From assembly GCA_030637065.1 (NCBI GenBank), contig DAOVVQ010000211.1, forward strand, positions 1-6,750: 6,750 nucleotides of DNA. Reading direction: 5' to 3'. This stretch comes from Planctomycetota bacterium (GTDB lineage Bacteria; Planctomycetota; Phycisphaerae; Sedimentisphaerales; Anaerohalosphaeraceae). A model generated the notes under the pieces. That model saw only the letters and a program-made list of their open reading frames with translations, was not told the origin of the DNA and made no database searches. Below are positions 5,771-6,750 of the stretch, in pieces (within the stretch, counting starts at the first letter, position 1; each line of letters begins with the position of its first letter). Position numbers and translations under genes: made by a program.

Positions 5771-5879
5771 ATTGTCGGTACGGATATGCTATTGTGTCGG
5801 AACGCAGGGGCATCTGTGAGGAGTAATTGCATATATCATCTGCGAAAAGATGTCGCTGGTAATCAGGTGGACGAAAAGT

Positions 5880-5884
5880 GAGGA
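5880..5884 (+). promoter_or_regulatory. Ribosome binding site for the oxidoreductase
   Basis: GAGGA lies 7 nt before ATG 5892, directly ahead of the signal peptide, and supports that start. Confidence 0.75.
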
Positions 5885-5891
5885 TAATGAT

Positions 5892-6750
5892 ATGAAACGA
5901 TGTGAGTTTCTTGTGGCCCTGGTCGCCGGTTTGTCAGGGCTTATTGTCGGCGGGGCGGTTGCGCAAGACGCAGCGGGCGTTAAAGGCGTTGTCTTTGTCG
6001 AGGCTGAGAGCTTTGATATTGCCGATGACGATTCGCTCGGGTCATGGGTTGTCGATCAGCAGTTCATGGACCAGATGGGCTCGCCGTTTCTTATGGCACA
6101 CGGCCTCGGCGTAGCCTGCCGCGATGCTACAAAGCAGGTGACATTTTCGCAAACCGGTACATATCGTGTGTGGGTTCGCACGCGAAACTGGGTATCCAAT
6201 TGGGACATTCGCCGGGGACCGGGGCAATTTCAGATCATTGTAAACGGCAAGACGCTCGATACCGTTTTCGGCACTACAGGATCGGCGTGGCACTGGCAGG
6301 ATGGCGGGCTCGTCAGGATAAGAAGCAAGACGGTTTCGTTAGCGCTGCATGACCTGACCGGCTTTAACGGTCGCTGCGACGCTATCGTGTTCGCCAGGGA
6401 TGCAAATTTCAAACCGCCCGGCGAGTTAGAGGCCCTTGCCGCGTTTCGAAAGGGAGCGTTGGGATTGCCGGATATCGCCGAAAATGCCGGCGAATTCGAT
6501 CTTGTGGTCATTGGCGGCGGAGTGGCTGGGACGGCATCGGCGGTTTCCGCGGCGAGATTGGGCGTGAAGGTCGCGCTCATCCAGAACAGGCCCGTCCTCG
6601 GCGGTAACAGCAGCTCGGAAGTAAGGGTAACACCCGGCGGCGGGCTAAACCAACTACCATATCCGGCATTGGGCAATCTTGTCCATGAGATCGTTCCAGC
6701 TACATCAAGAGGCAACGCCCACGAGGCTGAGATATTCGAGGATGACAAGA
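5892..6750 (+). CDS. Secreted FAD-dependent oxidoreductase with a sugar-binding-like N-terminal domain (partial)
   Basis: The first 286 codons of a gene that continues past the window, so there is no stop. Residues 1-24 are a Sec signal peptide (MKRCEFLVALVAG..., cleavage after AVA24). Residues 33-170 form a beta-rich, probably galactose-binding-like domain with VFVEAESFD, VVDQQFMDQMGSPFLMAHG, TGTYRVWVRTRNWV, WHWQDGG (133-139) and HDLTGFNGRCDAIVFARD (from 153). It resembles domains fused to planctomycete oxidoreductases (golvesin/Xly type), from memory. From about 204 an FAD-binding Rossmann fold begins: DLVVIGGGVAGT with the GGGxAG dinucleotide motif (G208, G209, G210, G213), then LGVKVALIQNRPVLGGNSSSEVR. 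This is the FAD_oxidored (PF12831) pattern. The substrate is unknown; secretion and context suggest a sugar or glycan-linked compound. It lies 121 bp after the esterase, same strand. Confidence 0.92.
   Translation, partial: MKRCEFLVALVAGLSGLIVGGAVAQDAAGVKGVVFVEAESFDIADDDSLGSWVVDQQFMDQMGSPFLMAHGLGVACRDATKQVTFSQTGTYRVWVRTRNWVSNWDIRRGPGQFQIIVNGKTLDTVFGTTGSAWHWQDGGLVRIRSKTVSLALHDLTGFNGRCDAIVFARDANFKPPGELEALAAFRKGALGLPDIAENAGEFDLVVIGGGVAGTASAVSAARLGVKVALIQNRPVLGGNSSSEVRVTPGGGLNQLPYPALGNLVHEIVPATSRGNAHEAEIFEDDK

Noticed and set aside
5818..5823. GAGGAG as a ribosome binding site
   Set aside because: No ATG, GTG or TTG at suitable spacing opens a frame of useful length; the oxidoreductase start has its own site at 5880-5884.
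5786..5881. 31-residue ORF between the esterase and the oxidoreductase
   Set aside because: No ribosome site before the ATG, no recognisable features, and its stop falls in the next gene's ribosome site. Probably chance.

Overview
The window looks like chromosomal DNA from a Planctomycetota bacterium, possibly a Phycisphaerae or Sedimentisphaerales-type lineage. That placement is an inference. It rests on two exported family S1 sulfatases next to an exported esterase and an FAD-dependent oxidoreductase with a sugar-binding-like N-terminal domain, and on repeat-rich intergenic DNA whose translation gives strings such as KTNPIQTQ and FPRRRESR, as I recall from such genomes. No rRNA, tRNA, transposase, integrase or CRISPR array was found.

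Layout. Positions 1-620 hold no convincing gene. They contain a 30-bp tandem repeat (1-156), an AT-rich block of short phased repeats (164-213), a near-consensus sigma70-type promoter (231-259), a doubtful 50-residue small ORF (303-455), an 11-bp tandem repeat (489-521) and a REP-like palindrome (543-562). A plus-strand sulfatase with a Tat signal follows (621-2258). It converges, across 48 bp, on a minus-strand sulfatase with a Sec-type signal (2307-3821). A 311-bp divergent intergenic region (3822-4132) carries a strong minus-strand promoter for the second sulfatase and a weaker candidate plus-strand promoter. Next come a plus-strand secreted alpha/beta-hydrolase (4133-5770) and, 121 bp on, the first 286 codons of a secreted FAD-dependent oxidoreductase (from 5892) that runs off the end.

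Working together. All four proteins carry export signals, so the locus encodes a periplasmic or surface toolkit. The two sulfatases would remove sulfate esters, the esterase would remove acyl or aryl esters, and the oxidoreductase would act on an unknown sugar-linked or small substrate. The simplest reading is part of a degradation locus for a sulfated, esterified glycan. No glycoside hydrolase, polysaccharide lyase or transporter lies inside the window, so the substrate cannot be named. The most unusual points are the altered active site of the second sulfatase, the direct repeats flanking the -10 box of its promoter, and the layered repeats between the upstream promoter and the first sulfatase.
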